DNA of 64,000 nucleotides from an uncultured Spirochaetaceae bacterium (GTDB lineage Bacteria > Spirochaetota > Spirochaetia > Treponematales > Treponemataceae). Below the pieces are notes generated by a model, which searched no databases, was not told the DNA's origin, and was given only the letters and a program-made list of their open reading frames with translations. Position numbers and translations under genes: made by a program. Location of the stretch: the NCBI GenBank assembly GCA_902797305.1, contig CADBSK010000015.1, positions 1 through 64,000 on the forward strand, read 5' to 3'. Positions 42,726-51,128 of this stretch are shown in pieces (the first letter of the stretch is position 1; each line of letters opens with the position of its first letter).

Positions 42726-42792
42726 AAAACCGAAATTAGTTTTAGGCACCAGAAAGAAAGGTGTAAAAGTTTATTAAAACGGGAGAAAAGAT

Positions 42793-43242
42793 ATGGATAC
42801 AACTATGTTGAATACAACAATGAGTTCCACAGAAAAGTTTGCTGTAGATAATGCGGTAAACAACTACAATAAGCAGATTGCAGTTGGTGGTCGCCAGCCT
42901 AGTCAGCAGCTTGGAAAGGATGATTTTCTTAAACTTTTAATTACACAGCTTTCTAATCAGGATCCTACAAGTCCAATGGAAGATACTCAGTTTATTGCTC
43001 AGATGGCACAGTTTAGTTCTTTGGAGCAAATGAAAAATATGAATGAGTCTTTTACAAAAATTACTAGCATGATTAATTCAAGTCAGGCAGCTAGCGTTTT
43101 AGGAAGAAATGTAGAGATTGATCTGGGCGATACAACTACAACTGGTACTGTGGAAGCAACAACAATGAGTGAAAATCCACAGGTTATGGTAAACGGTATG
43201 TACTACGATTTAAATAAAATCAAAGCAGTATACGGTAACTAG
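42793..43242 (+). CDS. flgD: flagellar hook capping protein FlgD
   Basis: FlgD caps the growing hook so FlgE can assemble. 149 residues, shorter than enteric FlgD (~230) as usual in spirochaetes. [43 protein letters not shown] is the family's N-domain; a short beta C-domain follows. Encoded directly before flgE. Confidence 0.95.
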   Translation: MDTTMLNTTMSSTEKFAVDNAVNNYNKQIAVGGRQPSQQLGKDDFLKLLITQLSNQDPTSPMEDTQFIAQMAQFSSLEQMKNMNESFTKITSMINSSQAASVLGRNVEIDLGDTTTTGTVEATTMSENPQVMVNGMYYDLNKIKAVYGN

Positions 43243-43263
43243 GGTTATAAGGCAGGTAAGAAT

Positions 43264-44655
43264 ATGATGAGATCACTTTATTCTGGTGTTTCTGGTTTGC
43301 AGAATCATCAGACAAGAATGGATGTAATTGGAAACAACATTTCTAACGTAAACACAACTGGTTTCAAACGTGGTCGTGTTAATTTTCAGGACATGATCAG
43401 TCAGCAGATTGCTGGAGCTGCAAAACCAACAGAAGAACTTGGTGGTGTAAACCCTAAAGATGTTGGTCTTGGTATGACTATTGCAACTATTGAACAGGTA
43501 TTTACACAGGGAAACCTTCAGTCTACTGGTGTTTCTACAGACGTTGCAATCCAGGGAAATGGTTTCTTTATTCTTAAAAATGGAGAAGAAAGCTTCTACA
43601 CCCGCAATGGACAGTTTGGTCTTGACCGTGATGGAACTCTTGTTAATCCTGCTAATGGTCAGCGTGTTCAGGGTTGGATGGCCGTTGATGTAAACGGTGA
43701 ACAGATTGTTCGTACTTCTGCAACACCTACTGATTTAGTAATCCCAGTTGGTTCAAAAGATCCAGCTAAAGAAACAGCAAATGTTCTTTTTGCATGTAAC
43801 CTTAACAAAAATACACCTGAAATTATGGAAGGTGCTTCTGAAAGCGATGTTTTAAAAGGAACATGGGCTACTGAACAGAAGATTTACGACAGTTTTGGTA
43901 ATGAACACAATCTTACAGTTTCATTCCGCCGTGTAGCCGGAAACCCAAATGCATGGGAAGCTACTGTAAATGTTGACCAGAACAATGCAGATTTTACTCA
44001 GACAAGAATTGGTTTGGGTACAACAGACGGAGTTCAGAATACATTCATTGTTGAGTTTGACAATATGGGTGCTCTTAGATCAGTAACTGACTCTGCTGGA
44101 AATGTTTCTAATCCAGAAGGTGAAATTGTTCTCACAACATCTTATACTGTTCCAGAAGCTGAAGCTGATGAAAATGGAAATCCTGCCCGCCATTCATTTA
44201 ACATCAACCTGGGAACTATCGGAAGTTTTAAGAATACAATCACACAGTCTGCATCTAAGTCGACAACAAAGGCATATAGTCAGGACGGATATACACTGGG
44301 ATATCTTGATAACTTTAAGATTGACTCAAGTGGAACAATTACAGGTGTTTATTCAAATGGTACAAACCGTGTAATTGGACAGCTCGCTCTTGCAACTTTT
44401 GCTAACGATCGTGGTCTTGAAAAAGCAGGTGATAATACTTATGTAGAAACAAATAACTCAGGTCAGGCAAATATTGGCGAATCTGGTGTCGCAGGAAAAG
44501 GTAGCCTTCTTGCTGGTGCATTGGAAATGTCAAACGTAGATCTTTCTGAACAGATGACTGATATGATTGTTACACAACGTGGTTTCCAGTCTAATGCAAA
44601 AACAATTCAGACTGCAGATACATTGCTTGAAACAGTATTGAGCTTAAAGCGCTAA
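43264..44655 (+). CDS. flgE: flagellar hook protein FlgE with lysinoalanine crosslink residues
   Basis: FlgE subunits polymerise into the hook. 463 residues. The N-terminus ([32 protein letters not shown]) and the C-terminal helix ([37 protein letters not shown]) form the rod-like D0. Counting from M1, K165 (VGSKD), C178 and N179 (FACNLNKN) sit at exactly the T. denticola positions whose Cys-to-Lys lysinoalanine bond crosslinks hooks. So crosslinking should occur here. Unlike the standard order, flbD and motA/B do not follow: a terminator and convergent gene end the unit. Confidence 0.95.
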   Translation: MMRSLYSGVSGLQNHQTRMDVIGNNISNVNTTGFKRGRVNFQDMISQQIAGAAKPTEELGGVNPKDVGLGMTIATIEQVFTQGNLQSTGVSTDVAIQGNGFFILKNGEESFYTRNGQFGLDRDGTLVNPANGQRVQGWMAVDVNGEQIVRTSATPTDLVIPVGSKDPAKETANVLFACNLNKNTPEIMEGASESDVLKGTWATEQKIYDSFGNEHNLTVSFRRVAGNPNAWEATVNVDQNNADFTQTRIGLGTTDGVQNTFIVEFDNMGALRSVTDSAGNVSNPEGEIVLTTSYTVPEAEADENGNPARHSFNINLGTIGSFKNTITQSASKSTTKAYSQDGYTLGYLDNFKIDSSGTITGVYSNGTNRVIGQLALATFANDRGLEKAGDNTYVETNNSGQANIGESGVAGKGSLLAGALEMSNVDLSEQMTDMIVTQRGFQSNAKTIQTADTLLETVLSLKR

Positions 44656-44671
44656 TACTAAGATAAAATAG

Positions 44672-44731
44672 AAAAGGCTGTGTAAGGATTTTCTGACAGA
44701 TAAAGCAGAAAACTTATACAGCCTTTTTTTA
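44672..44731. terminator. long bidirectional terminator after flgE
   Basis: AAGGCTGTGTAAG (44674-44686) pairs with CTTATACAGCCTT (44713-44725) with one G:U pair; inside, TTTTCTG pairs with CAGAAAA. A-run before and T-run after. Serves flgE and the convergent exported-protein gene. Confidence 0.88.
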
Positions 44732-44744
44732 TAATTAAAAAAGA

Positions 44745-45818
44745 TTATAATTTAAATTCTGTTAAAAGACCAAAACTAAAATAATTAGAAACAATATTCC
44801 AGCTTGCATTTACACTTAATTCAGAATAAGGCATTTTAAAACCAATTCCACCGTAAACTGTAGGATTTAAGCATTCCATTGTCCATTGAAAATTATCAAA
44901 AGAGTTTGAATAGGAACCTGAACCACTGCCAGAAGAAATTTGCTCTGTCTTAAAAAAACCGCTTGTATATTCTGATAAGTAACTCCATGAATAATTTGAA
45001 TTTGTAACTGCATATCTTACTCTTAGTCCTGCATATGGAACTAAGAAAAGGATTTTTTTTGAAACTTGAACCTGAGCAAAAAAAGTGTGAATCTGGCAAT
45101 TCATATCAAAGTTTACTTCAGAACTTGTATACCCAGATCCATCACTTGTCTCAATATTTTTTCGAGTCAGATTAAAACTATGTTCCTGATTTGAATAAAT
45201 ATATCCAAGACCAAGGCTGATTTTTGGAAGTATAAATCCACCTTTACAAATTGCAAAGCGTAAATCTGCACCAAAAGTAGAAACATTATATGAATATTCA
45301 AAAGGTGTAATTGTAAATGTGTCCAATATATTAGGAATTGTAAAGGTTGCAAGTAAACCGATATCAAAAGGAAGATAAACTCCTCCGATTCTTGCATTTA
45401 GTGATGTTGTGGGTAATGGAATTTTTTCAGGTAATGTAAATTCTGGAATATTAAGAAACTGGGTAATAATAGAAGTTCCTTCTGGAATACTGATGGTATC
45501 GTTTATGTCATACTCGTAATCAATATTGTCCATCATATATTGAATTACAGTCGTAATATCTGTTGTATTAATAATTGTTGCCGAAATATTTAGTCCAGCA
45601 CTAAAATGAGGAGGCACCGATGGAACCATTTTTCCGATATAGGCGTCACTTTCTGCAGTAAGCAAAAGTAAAGATTCCGGAAGATTATCAACTATTGTAG
45701 TCAATGCTTTATTTGCAGCATCATCAATTTCTTGCGATGAATGTTGTTCTGAATAAGAGAAAGAGCAAATGCACAATGCCATTAAGATTAATAAAAATTT
45801 TCGTTTAATGCTTAACAT
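44745..45818 (-). CDS. exported protein, predicted outer-membrane beta barrel
   Basis: About 357 residues from ATG 45818; a TTG reading 39 nt upstream overlaps the -35 box and is unlikely. A signal peptide occupies about residues 1-23 (MALCICSFSYSEQ). The rest has many alternating strands (ICKGGFILPKISLGLGYIYS; YFAQVQVSKKILFLVPYAGLRVRYAV) and ends SNYFSFGLLTEFKL, a beta-barrel-type end. No named family recognised; T. pallidum has comparable proteins of unknown function. The gene is convergent with flgE and has a promoter with almost no leader. Confidence 0.65.
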   Translation of the reverse strand: MLSIKRKFLLILMALCICSFSYSEQHSSQEIDDAANKALTTIVDNLPESLLLLTAESDAYIGKMVPSVPPHFSAGLNISATIINTTDITTVIQYMMDNIDYEYDINDTISIPEGTSIITQFLNIPEFTLPEKIPLPTTSLNARIGGVYLPFDIGLLATFTIPNILDTFTITPFEYSYNVSTFGADLRFAICKGGFILPKISLGLGYIYSNQEHSFNLTRKNIETSDGSGYTSSEVNFDMNCQIHTFFAQVQVSKKILFLVPYAGLRVRYAVTNSNYSWSYLSEYTSGFFKTEQISSGSGSGSYSNSFDNFQWTMECLNPTVYGGIGFKMPYSELSVNASWNIVSNYFSFGLLTEFKL

Positions 45819-45828
45819 ACAAGAACAG

Positions 45829-45857
45829 ATTATAACATCTAAAAAACGGATAGGCAA
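45829..45857 (-). promoter_or_regulatory. promoter of the exported barrel-like gene
   Basis: On the minus strand TTGCCT (45857-45852) and TATAAT (45834-45829) are 17 nt apart, and the ATG (45818) lies 10 nt after the -10. The leader would be 3-4 nt. Confidence 0.7.
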
Positions 45858-45901
45858 TTATTTATATAGAATAAAACTTTTTAAGATTAGCAATTTTGGA
45901 T

Positions 45902-45932
45902 AAAAAAAAGCTTCTAACTTGCGTTAGAAGCT
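45902..45932 (-). terminator. tRNA-Phe terminator
   Basis: On the minus strand AGCTTCTAAC pairs perfectly with GTTAGAAGCT around GCAA, followed by a run of eight T. Immediately downstream of the tRNA. Confidence 0.93.
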
Positions 45933-45935
45933 AAG

Positions 45936-46008
45936 TGCCACAGGTTGGAATCGGACCAACGACATACGGATTTTCAGTCCGGCGCTCTACCAACTGAGCT
46001 ACTGCGGC
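45936..46008 (-). tRNA. tRNA-Phe (GAA)
   Basis: The minus strand gives a 73-nt cloverleaf: acceptor GCCGCAG (46008-46002) with CTGTGGC (943-937 in the 45,900s), D-loop AGCTCAGTTGGTAGAGC, anticodon loop ACTGAAAAT with anticodon GAA, and T-loop TTGGTCCGATTCCAA. CCA is not encoded. Own promoter and terminator. Confidence 0.97.
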
Positions 46009-46020
46009 GTTGATGTAATT

Positions 46021-46049
46021 AATATATTAAATATAAAAAAAAGAGTCAA
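46021..46049 (-). promoter_or_regulatory. tRNA-Phe promoter
   Basis: On the minus strand TTGACT (46049-46044) and TATATT (46026-46021) are exactly 17 nt apart. The start would be about 6 nt before the mature 5' end. Confidence 0.75.
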
Positions 46050-46104
46050 TAGCCCAAAGATTAATTTTTATAATTTTTTTCTTTTTAATCGAATAAAGCA
46101 ATGT

Positions 46105-46110
46105 TATAAT
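46105..46110 (+). promoter_or_regulatory. -10 box of the ankyrin gene, leaderless
   Basis: TATAAT sits 6 nt before the ATG at 46117, with no Shine-Dalgarno site. No convincing -35 is seen, so this is a weaker case than others. Confidence 0.4.
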
Positions 46111-46116
46111 ATTTTT

Positions 46117-47001
46117 ATGAACTGGTTAATTATTGCAAAAGACGAATCACTATCAAATCTTAAAACAATTATTTCTTCAAAATATAAAGGCTCTGTTATT
46201 TATGAATGTAATTTTGATCCAGAACAGATAGAAAAACTTTATGAAGTTTTGCCTGTTATAACTAATTGTATTATAGATACTAATTCTATTGTTTCTAATA
46301 AATCCTTGAATTTTATTGTTGGATATATGTGTGGACAGGGAATTAGTTTGTATACCACGGCAAATGATCTGCCAGAAGAAATTTTGAACTTTGAAGATAT
46401 ACAGACTTTTACTGATATTGACACCCTTCAAAAATATGTAAAATCAAAATCTAAACAGATTAAAGAAGATTTACTTGCTGTTGAATCATACAATTATCTT
46501 TTTGAAAACGGAATTCCTTTTGATGCAGATAATTTTGCGCAACAAATTGAAAAGGGAAAATTTGAAATTTGTCAGTACTATTTAAACGCAGGAATGGATG
46601 TCAATGTTAGAGATAGAGACGGAACTCCTATGTTAAATATTGCTGCCCGAAGTGATAATCTTGATTTTGTTAAGTGGCTTATAAAAAATGGTGCAGATAT
46701 AAAAGCTGTAAGTGTAGATCGAGGGTATACAGCTGTAATGGATGCTGTATGGCGTGGTAATAAGGAAATTACACAATACTTAATTCAACATGGTAGTGAT
46801 TTAAATACAATTAGTAAAGAAGGTCAGACTATGCTTGTTCTTGCTGTCGGCGCTGATAAAAAAGATATTGTTCAAATGCTTGTTCAGAATGGGGCCGATC
46901 CCGATATTAAAGATGGAATGGGCATGAGTGCTTACGATTATGCACAACTTTTTAAGAAACAAGAAATAGTTCAAATCCTTGAAAAATATCACAAGGAATA
47001 A
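46117..47001 (+). CDS. ankyrin-repeat protein
   Basis: 294 residues. Residues 1-130 form an unknown alpha/beta domain (NWLIIAKDESLSNLKTIISSKYKG), then four ankyrin repeats from about 160 to 290: GTPMLNIAARSDNLDFVKWLIKNGADI, YTAVMDAVWRGNKEITQYLIQHGSDL, GQTMLVLAVGADKKDIVQMLVQNGADP, and a final partial one. Ankyrin repeats bind proteins. No signal peptide, so cytoplasmic. Located between tRNA-Phe and murG; target unknown. Confidence 0.87.
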   Translation: MNWLIIAKDESLSNLKTIISSKYKGSVIYECNFDPEQIEKLYEVLPVITNCIIDTNSIVSNKSLNFIVGYMCGQGISLYTTANDLPEEILNFEDIQTFTDIDTLQKYVKSKSKQIKEDLLAVESYNYLFENGIPFDADNFAQQIEKGKFEICQYYLNAGMDVNVRDRDGTPMLNIAARSDNLDFVKWLIKNGADIKAVSVDRGYTAVMDAVWRGNKEITQYLIQHGSDLNTISKEGQTMLVLAVGADKKDIVQMLVQNGADPDIKDGMGMSAYDYAQLFKKQEIVQILEKYHKE

Positions 47002-47007
47002 TAGAAT
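46979..47007 (+). promoter_or_regulatory. murG promoter, near-leaderless
   Basis: TTGAAA (46979-46984) and TAGAAT (47002-47007) are 17 nt apart; ATG 47016 follows 8 nt later. The promoter overlaps the ankyrin stop codon, so murG can be expressed separately. Confidence 0.55.
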
Positions 47008-47015
47008 AACTCATC

Positions 47016-48182
47016 ATGAAATTAAATAAAGATGAGCGTTTAATTATTGCTTTTGCTGGTGGTGGTACCGGCGGTCATATTTATCCTGGGCTTGCGGTTG
47101 CAGATTCTTTTAGGGCTTTATGTAAATCAAAAAATAAAGAATGTAAAATTTATTGGATTGGTAACTCTAAAGGAATGGACCGTAATATTGTAGAAAAAAG
47201 TACTGATGCAGACGGTAATGCAAGTGCTGATGTTTTTTACGGAATTCCTTCTGGAAAATTAAGAAGATATTTTTCTTTTAGAAACTTTTTTGACCTGTTT
47301 AAAATTTTTGCAGGCTTTGTTTCTTCGTTTTTTATTCTGTTAAAAATTAAACCTGATGTTCTTTTTTCTAAGGGTGGGTTTGTAAGTGTTCCTCCTTGTC
47401 TTAGTGCAAAACTTTTAAAAATTCCAGTGTACACTCATGAATGTGATTTTACACCAGGACTAGCAACCAAACTAAACAGTAAATCTGCAAAGCATATTCT
47501 TTTATCATACCAGGAAACTCAAAAGTTTCTTAGTTCAACGGCAAAAAATAAATCTATTGTAACTGGTAATCCTGTTCGACCTGTTTTTTATTCTCCAAAT
47601 CCAAAAAAAGGAATGGACTTTTTAGGTATTCAAAATAAAACCAAACCTATATTAATGGTTGTTGGAGGAAGTCTGGGCGCTCGACAATTAAACGATCTCG
47701 TAAAGGACAATCTGGAGTGGTTATGCGAGAATTTTATTGTAGTTCATCAGACAGGTCAGAAAAATGCAGATCAGGTTGATAATAATTCTTCAGGTGTTAA
47801 GGCGGATTCTTATAAATCTTATCCATTTATATATTCAGAAATGCCAGATGTTCTAAGTTGTGCAGACATTATTGTTTCCAGGGCCGGTGCAAATTCAATC
47901 TGGGAGTGCGCTTCTCTGGGTAAGGCTATGATTTTAGTTCCTCTTTGCGGTAGTGGTACCCGTGGTGACCAGGAAGATAATGCCAGCTATTTTGAAGAAA
48001 ATGGAGCTGCTTTTGTTCTTGCAAGAGAAAACGCAAATTCTGAAAATTTAAAAGAAGTTCTTATTAAATTGTTAGATGAAAATACAAGAGAAGCTTGTGC
48101 TTGTAAATCTAAAAATCTGGTTGGTTCTTCAAGACCTGCTGAAAAAATTGCAGAATTGCTGTATAATGAGATAACAGATTAA
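47016..48182 (+). CDS. murG: UDP-GlcNAc transferase MurG (lipid II synthesis)
   Basis: Adds GlcNAc to lipid I on the inner face of the membrane, giving lipid II for peptidoglycan. 388 residues. IAFAGGGTGGHIYPGLAVAD is the N-domain glycine loop; PILMVVGGSLGARQLNDLV and the donor-site DIIVSRAGANSIWECASLGKAMILVP with QEDNASYFEENGAA are the standard C-domain. No Shine-Dalgarno before ATG 47016. It precedes cvpA by 14 nt and holB, an order matching the T. pallidum murG-atoSC neighbourhood as I recall. Confidence 0.95.
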   Translation: MKLNKDERLIIAFAGGGTGGHIYPGLAVADSFRALCKSKNKECKIYWIGNSKGMDRNIVEKSTDADGNASADVFYGIPSGKLRRYFSFRNFFDLFKIFAGFVSSFFILLKIKPDVLFSKGGFVSVPPCLSAKLLKIPVYTHECDFTPGLATKLNSKSAKHILLSYQETQKFLSSTAKNKSIVTGNPVRPVFYSPNPKKGMDFLGIQNKTKPILMVVGGSLGARQLNDLVKDNLEWLCENFIVVHQTGQKNADQVDNNSSGVKADSYKSYPFIYSEMPDVLSCADIIVSRAGANSIWECASLGKAMILVPLCGSGTRGDQEDNASYFEENGAAFVLARENANSENLKEVLIKLLDENTREACACKSKNLVGSSRPAEKIAELLYNEITD

Positions 48183-48196
48183 AATAGGAAAAGAAA

Positions 48197-48679
48197 ATGA
48201 CATTTGCTCCAATAGATGCAGTATTTTTACTTCTAATACTAATTTTCGCGATTATTGCCTGTGTAAAAGGTTTTTTAAAAGAATTATGCAGTAAAGTTTC
48301 TATTATAGCAGGTATTGCACTTGGAATTTTATTAACTCCAAAACTAGAACCCTTTGTGTCAAAGGTGGTTCATAAAGAAATTTTTTCTAAAATAATTTCT
48401 TTTTTGTTAATTTTTATTCTTGTGTTTCTTTTGGTTTTAATTGTTCAGCACATTTTATTAAAGGTGTTTTCAGGAGAAATTATGCAGGGCTTGGACAGAA
48501 CTCTGGGTTTTGTCCTTGGCGTTATAGAAGGTCTTGTTATTGTAGTTTGTATTCTTGCTTTCTTAAAAGTTCAACCATGGTGGGATAGTGCTACATTAAT
48601 AGAAAACAGTTTCTTTAATAAAATCCTTGGAGGTCTTGTTTCCATTCCTCAAAATTATATGGCAGGTTCAAACGCCTGA
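48197..48679 (+). CDS. CvpA-family membrane protein
   Basis: 160 residues with four membrane helices (about 4-24, 30-48, 62-85, 100-120) and DAVFLLLILIFAIIACVKGFLKELCSKVSIIAGIALG typical of CvpA/colicin V production proteins. CvpA members affect envelope maintenance. The last base of its stop overlaps the next ATG (TGATG). Exact function is unclear. Confidence 0.85.
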   Translation: MTFAPIDAVFLLLILIFAIIACVKGFLKELCSKVSIIAGIALGILLTPKLEPFVSKVVHKEIFSKIISFLLIFILVFLLVLIVQHILLKVFSGEIMQGLDRTLGFVLGVIEGLVIVVCILAFLKVQPWWDSATLIENSFFNKILGGLVSIPQNYMAGSNA

Positions 48680-49908
48680 TGTACGAGAATTTACTTTATC
48701 AACATGTAGTAAAACAACTTTCTCAAGATTTTAAAACCGGAACTTTACCTGGTTCTATTTTATTTAGCGGACCTCAAAATACAGGTAAATTAACCTGTGC
48801 TCTCGAAACTGCTAGAATTCTTTCCTGCACAGGTAAAAAAACTGGATACTGGCTTTGTGATTGTCCAGGATGTATGCAGCATAAAGCCATGGTTAATAAC
48901 AATTTAATTCTTGCAGGTCCAAGAGACTGTACACCAGAAATCCATGCCGCTGCCTTTTCTTTTCTTAATGCTTTAGAAAATAATTCTTCTTATCTTGAAG
49001 CATCCAGATACTTTTTTATTAGAAGTGTACGTAAGTTAACTTTGCGTTTTAATCCCGTTTTATGGCAGGGAGACGACAAACTTTCAAAAATCGCAAATAT
49101 TATTTCTGGAATTGACGAAGAACTTGAACCTATAGATTTTCCTCATCAACTACCTGATTTGCAGACTATTCAAAAATCTTGTAAAAAAATTGAAGATTTA
49201 TGTACTAAACTTGAAAGTGATTTTTTGTACGACTCAATTCCAATCGCACAGGTTAGAAATATAAGCAGTTGGGCCAGATTAAAATCAGTAGAAGGTAAAA
49301 AAACAATTATTCTTGAAAACGCAGACAGAATGCTTGAGAGTGTCAGAAATGCACTTCTAAAGATTCTGGAAGAACCTCCAGCTGATACTGTATTTATTCT
49401 TACCACAAACAGAAGAAATGCTGTTATGTCTACAATTCTTTCAAGGGTAAGAACATATCAGTTTAATGAAAGATCTCTTGTCCAGCAAAAAGATGTTTTG
49501 AACAGGGTTTTCCATAAAATTGATTTTGAAGGTTCAATAACTGATTACCTGCTTACATATTTGCCTGTAAAAGGTGATTTTGTTAGAAATTTGGCAAATG
49601 AGTTTTTTAAGACAGTTGTTAATGGTGGAATTCCTGACATTTCTCAAATTATAAAAGACTGTAAAAACTTTGATCCTCGAATACTGTTTAAGATTTTTTT
49701 AGATGGAATCGTTTTAACTCAAAGAGGATTACTTTCTTCCCCTGCAGGTTCTCAAGCTTCTGTAGAACTTGTAAAAGCAATTCAGCAATGCTGGAACGGG
49801 GTTTCTGTTTATAATCAATCGATTTCTTCTGCATTAGAATTGCTCGTGCGGGATATGCACAAAATCAATAAATTGCATGGAAATGTTTTAAAATGCGTGA
49901 ATTTGTAA
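48679..49908 (+). CDS. holB: DNA polymerase III delta-prime-like subunit
   Basis: Part of the clamp loader that puts the sliding clamp on DNA. 409 residues, AAA+ fold: SILFSGPQNTGKLTCA (Walker A-like), the zinc cluster CTGKKTGYWLCDCPGC, the lid/sensor KTIILENADRMLESVRNALLKILEEPPADTVFILTTNRR. The Walker A is GPQNTGKLT, a typical delta-prime variant not essential for ATPase. Starts at the cvpA stop (TGATG) and overlaps the kinase gene by 16 nt. Gene assignment as holB rather than dnaX rests on length and the absence of a long C-terminal domain. Confidence 0.85.
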   Translation: MYENLLYQHVVKQLSQDFKTGTLPGSILFSGPQNTGKLTCALETARILSCTGKKTGYWLCDCPGCMQHKAMVNNNLILAGPRDCTPEIHAAAFSFLNALENNSSYLEASRYFFIRSVRKLTLRFNPVLWQGDDKLSKIANIISGIDEELEPIDFPHQLPDLQTIQKSCKKIEDLCTKLESDFLYDSIPIAQVRNISSWARLKSVEGKKTIILENADRMLESVRNALLKILEEPPADTVFILTTNRRNAVMSTILSRVRTYQFNERSLVQQKDVLNRVFHKIDFEGSITDYLLTYLPVKGDFVRNLANEFFKTVVNGGIPDISQIIKDCKNFDPRILFKIFLDGIVLTQRGLLSSPAGSQASVELVKAIQQCWNGVSVYNQSISSALELLVRDMHKINKLHGNVLKCVNL

Positions 49909-51128
49909 ATCAGGTAATAGACAGACTTCCAAGACTTTCTGATGATCAGGTAAGACAGGTTTTAAAAGCCGTTGCAAGCGAACAAAATATGCTTTCTGCG
50001 GTTATAGATTCCTTACCCACGGGAATTGTAATACTGGATACAAACTGGTATGTAAAAACTACTAATAAAGCTGCAGACAGATTTCTTTTTTCAGGCGGCC
50101 TAGACGAAAATTCCCTTGAAAAAGATCCAATATGGCATTTTGTTGTTGAAAAAGAAATATGCGATTTTATCAAAAATTGTGCAAAATCTGAGAGGGGTAA
50201 TGTAACAGAAGAATTTACTGTTGCGACCTCTGATGGATCTGCTCGTTTTTTGACTGTAACAATCTTTCCTTATGCTGATCAAAATGAAATTTGTGGATAT
50301 ATCATTTTAATTGAAGATATTACTCAAAAGAGAACAAAAGAAGTTTTGGTTCGCCGTATGGAAAATATGGCCGGACTTACAAATCTTGCTGCAGGAATGG
50401 CCCATGAAATTAAAAATCCATTGGGAGCAATTTCTATTCATATTCAGTTAATTCAGAGAGCTCTAAAAAAGGCCAGAGAAGGCGAAGGCCTTTTACCGGA
50501 AAAAAAGTTTTTAGAAGACCATCTTGATGTTGTAACTGAAGAAATCGATGGTCTTAATAAACTTGTGATGGATTTTTTATTTGCAGTTCGTCCTGTAAAA
50601 GCAAATTTAATGTTATGTGATGTAGGAAAAATTCTATCTAATATAGTAGATTTTTTTACGCCAGAATTTAATCGGTCCAAGGTTAAAATGGAACTGTCCC
50701 TTGCTGAAAAACCAACTAGGGTTTTAATTGACGAGAAGCTTTTTAGAGAAGTGATTATTAATATCTCTCAAAATGCTTTTGCAGCAATCAAATCTCAATT
50801 TCCGGAATGTGCAGAACCTGATCCAGACAGTTCAATTATGCCAGGTGTTGTTGAATTTACAACAACAGTAAAAAACGAAAAACTATATTTAACAATAACG
50901 GATAATGGCTGCGGTATGGATGATCAAACTGTAAGCCGAATTTTTGAACCGTATTTTACCACCAAGGCAAATGGTACAGGTCTTGGTATGACAATGGCAT
51001 ACAAGATTATTAAAGAGTTTAATGGTGATATACAGGTTTCTTCTAAATTAGGTAAAGGAACCTCTTTTACAATAACAATTCCAATTCCACAAACGGAAAC
51101 AAAATTATTAAGTGGAGGCTCTAAATGA
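49893..51128 (+). CDS. PAS-domain sensor histidine kinase (NtrB/AtoS type)
   Basis: 411 residues. A cytoplasmic PAS domain (about 35-145, SLPTGIVILDTNWYVKTTNKAADRF) has no membrane helix, so the signal is internal. The H-box is AAGMAHEIKNPLGAI with H171. The N-box is FREVIINISQNAFAAI and the G boxes are DNGCGMDD and GTGLGMTMAYKI. It overlaps the response-regulator gene by ATGA. Partner is the sigma-54 activator encoded next. Confidence 0.93.
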   Translation: MREFVNQVIDRLPRLSDDQVRQVLKAVASEQNMLSAVIDSLPTGIVILDTNWYVKTTNKAADRFLFSGGLDENSLEKDPIWHFVVEKEICDFIKNCAKSERGNVTEEFTVATSDGSARFLTVTIFPYADQNEICGYIILIEDITQKRTKEVLVRRMENMAGLTNLAAGMAHEIKNPLGAISIHIQLIQRALKKAREGEGLLPEKKFLEDHLDVVTEEIDGLNKLVMDFLFAVRPVKANLMLCDVGKILSNIVDFFTPEFNRSKVKMELSLAEKPTRVLIDEKLFREVIINISQNAFAAIKSQFPECAEPDPDSSIMPGVVEFTTTVKNEKLYLTITDNGCGMDDQTVSRIFEPYFTTKANGTGLGMTMAYKIIKEFNGDIQVSSKLGKGTSFTITIPIPQTETKLLSGGSK

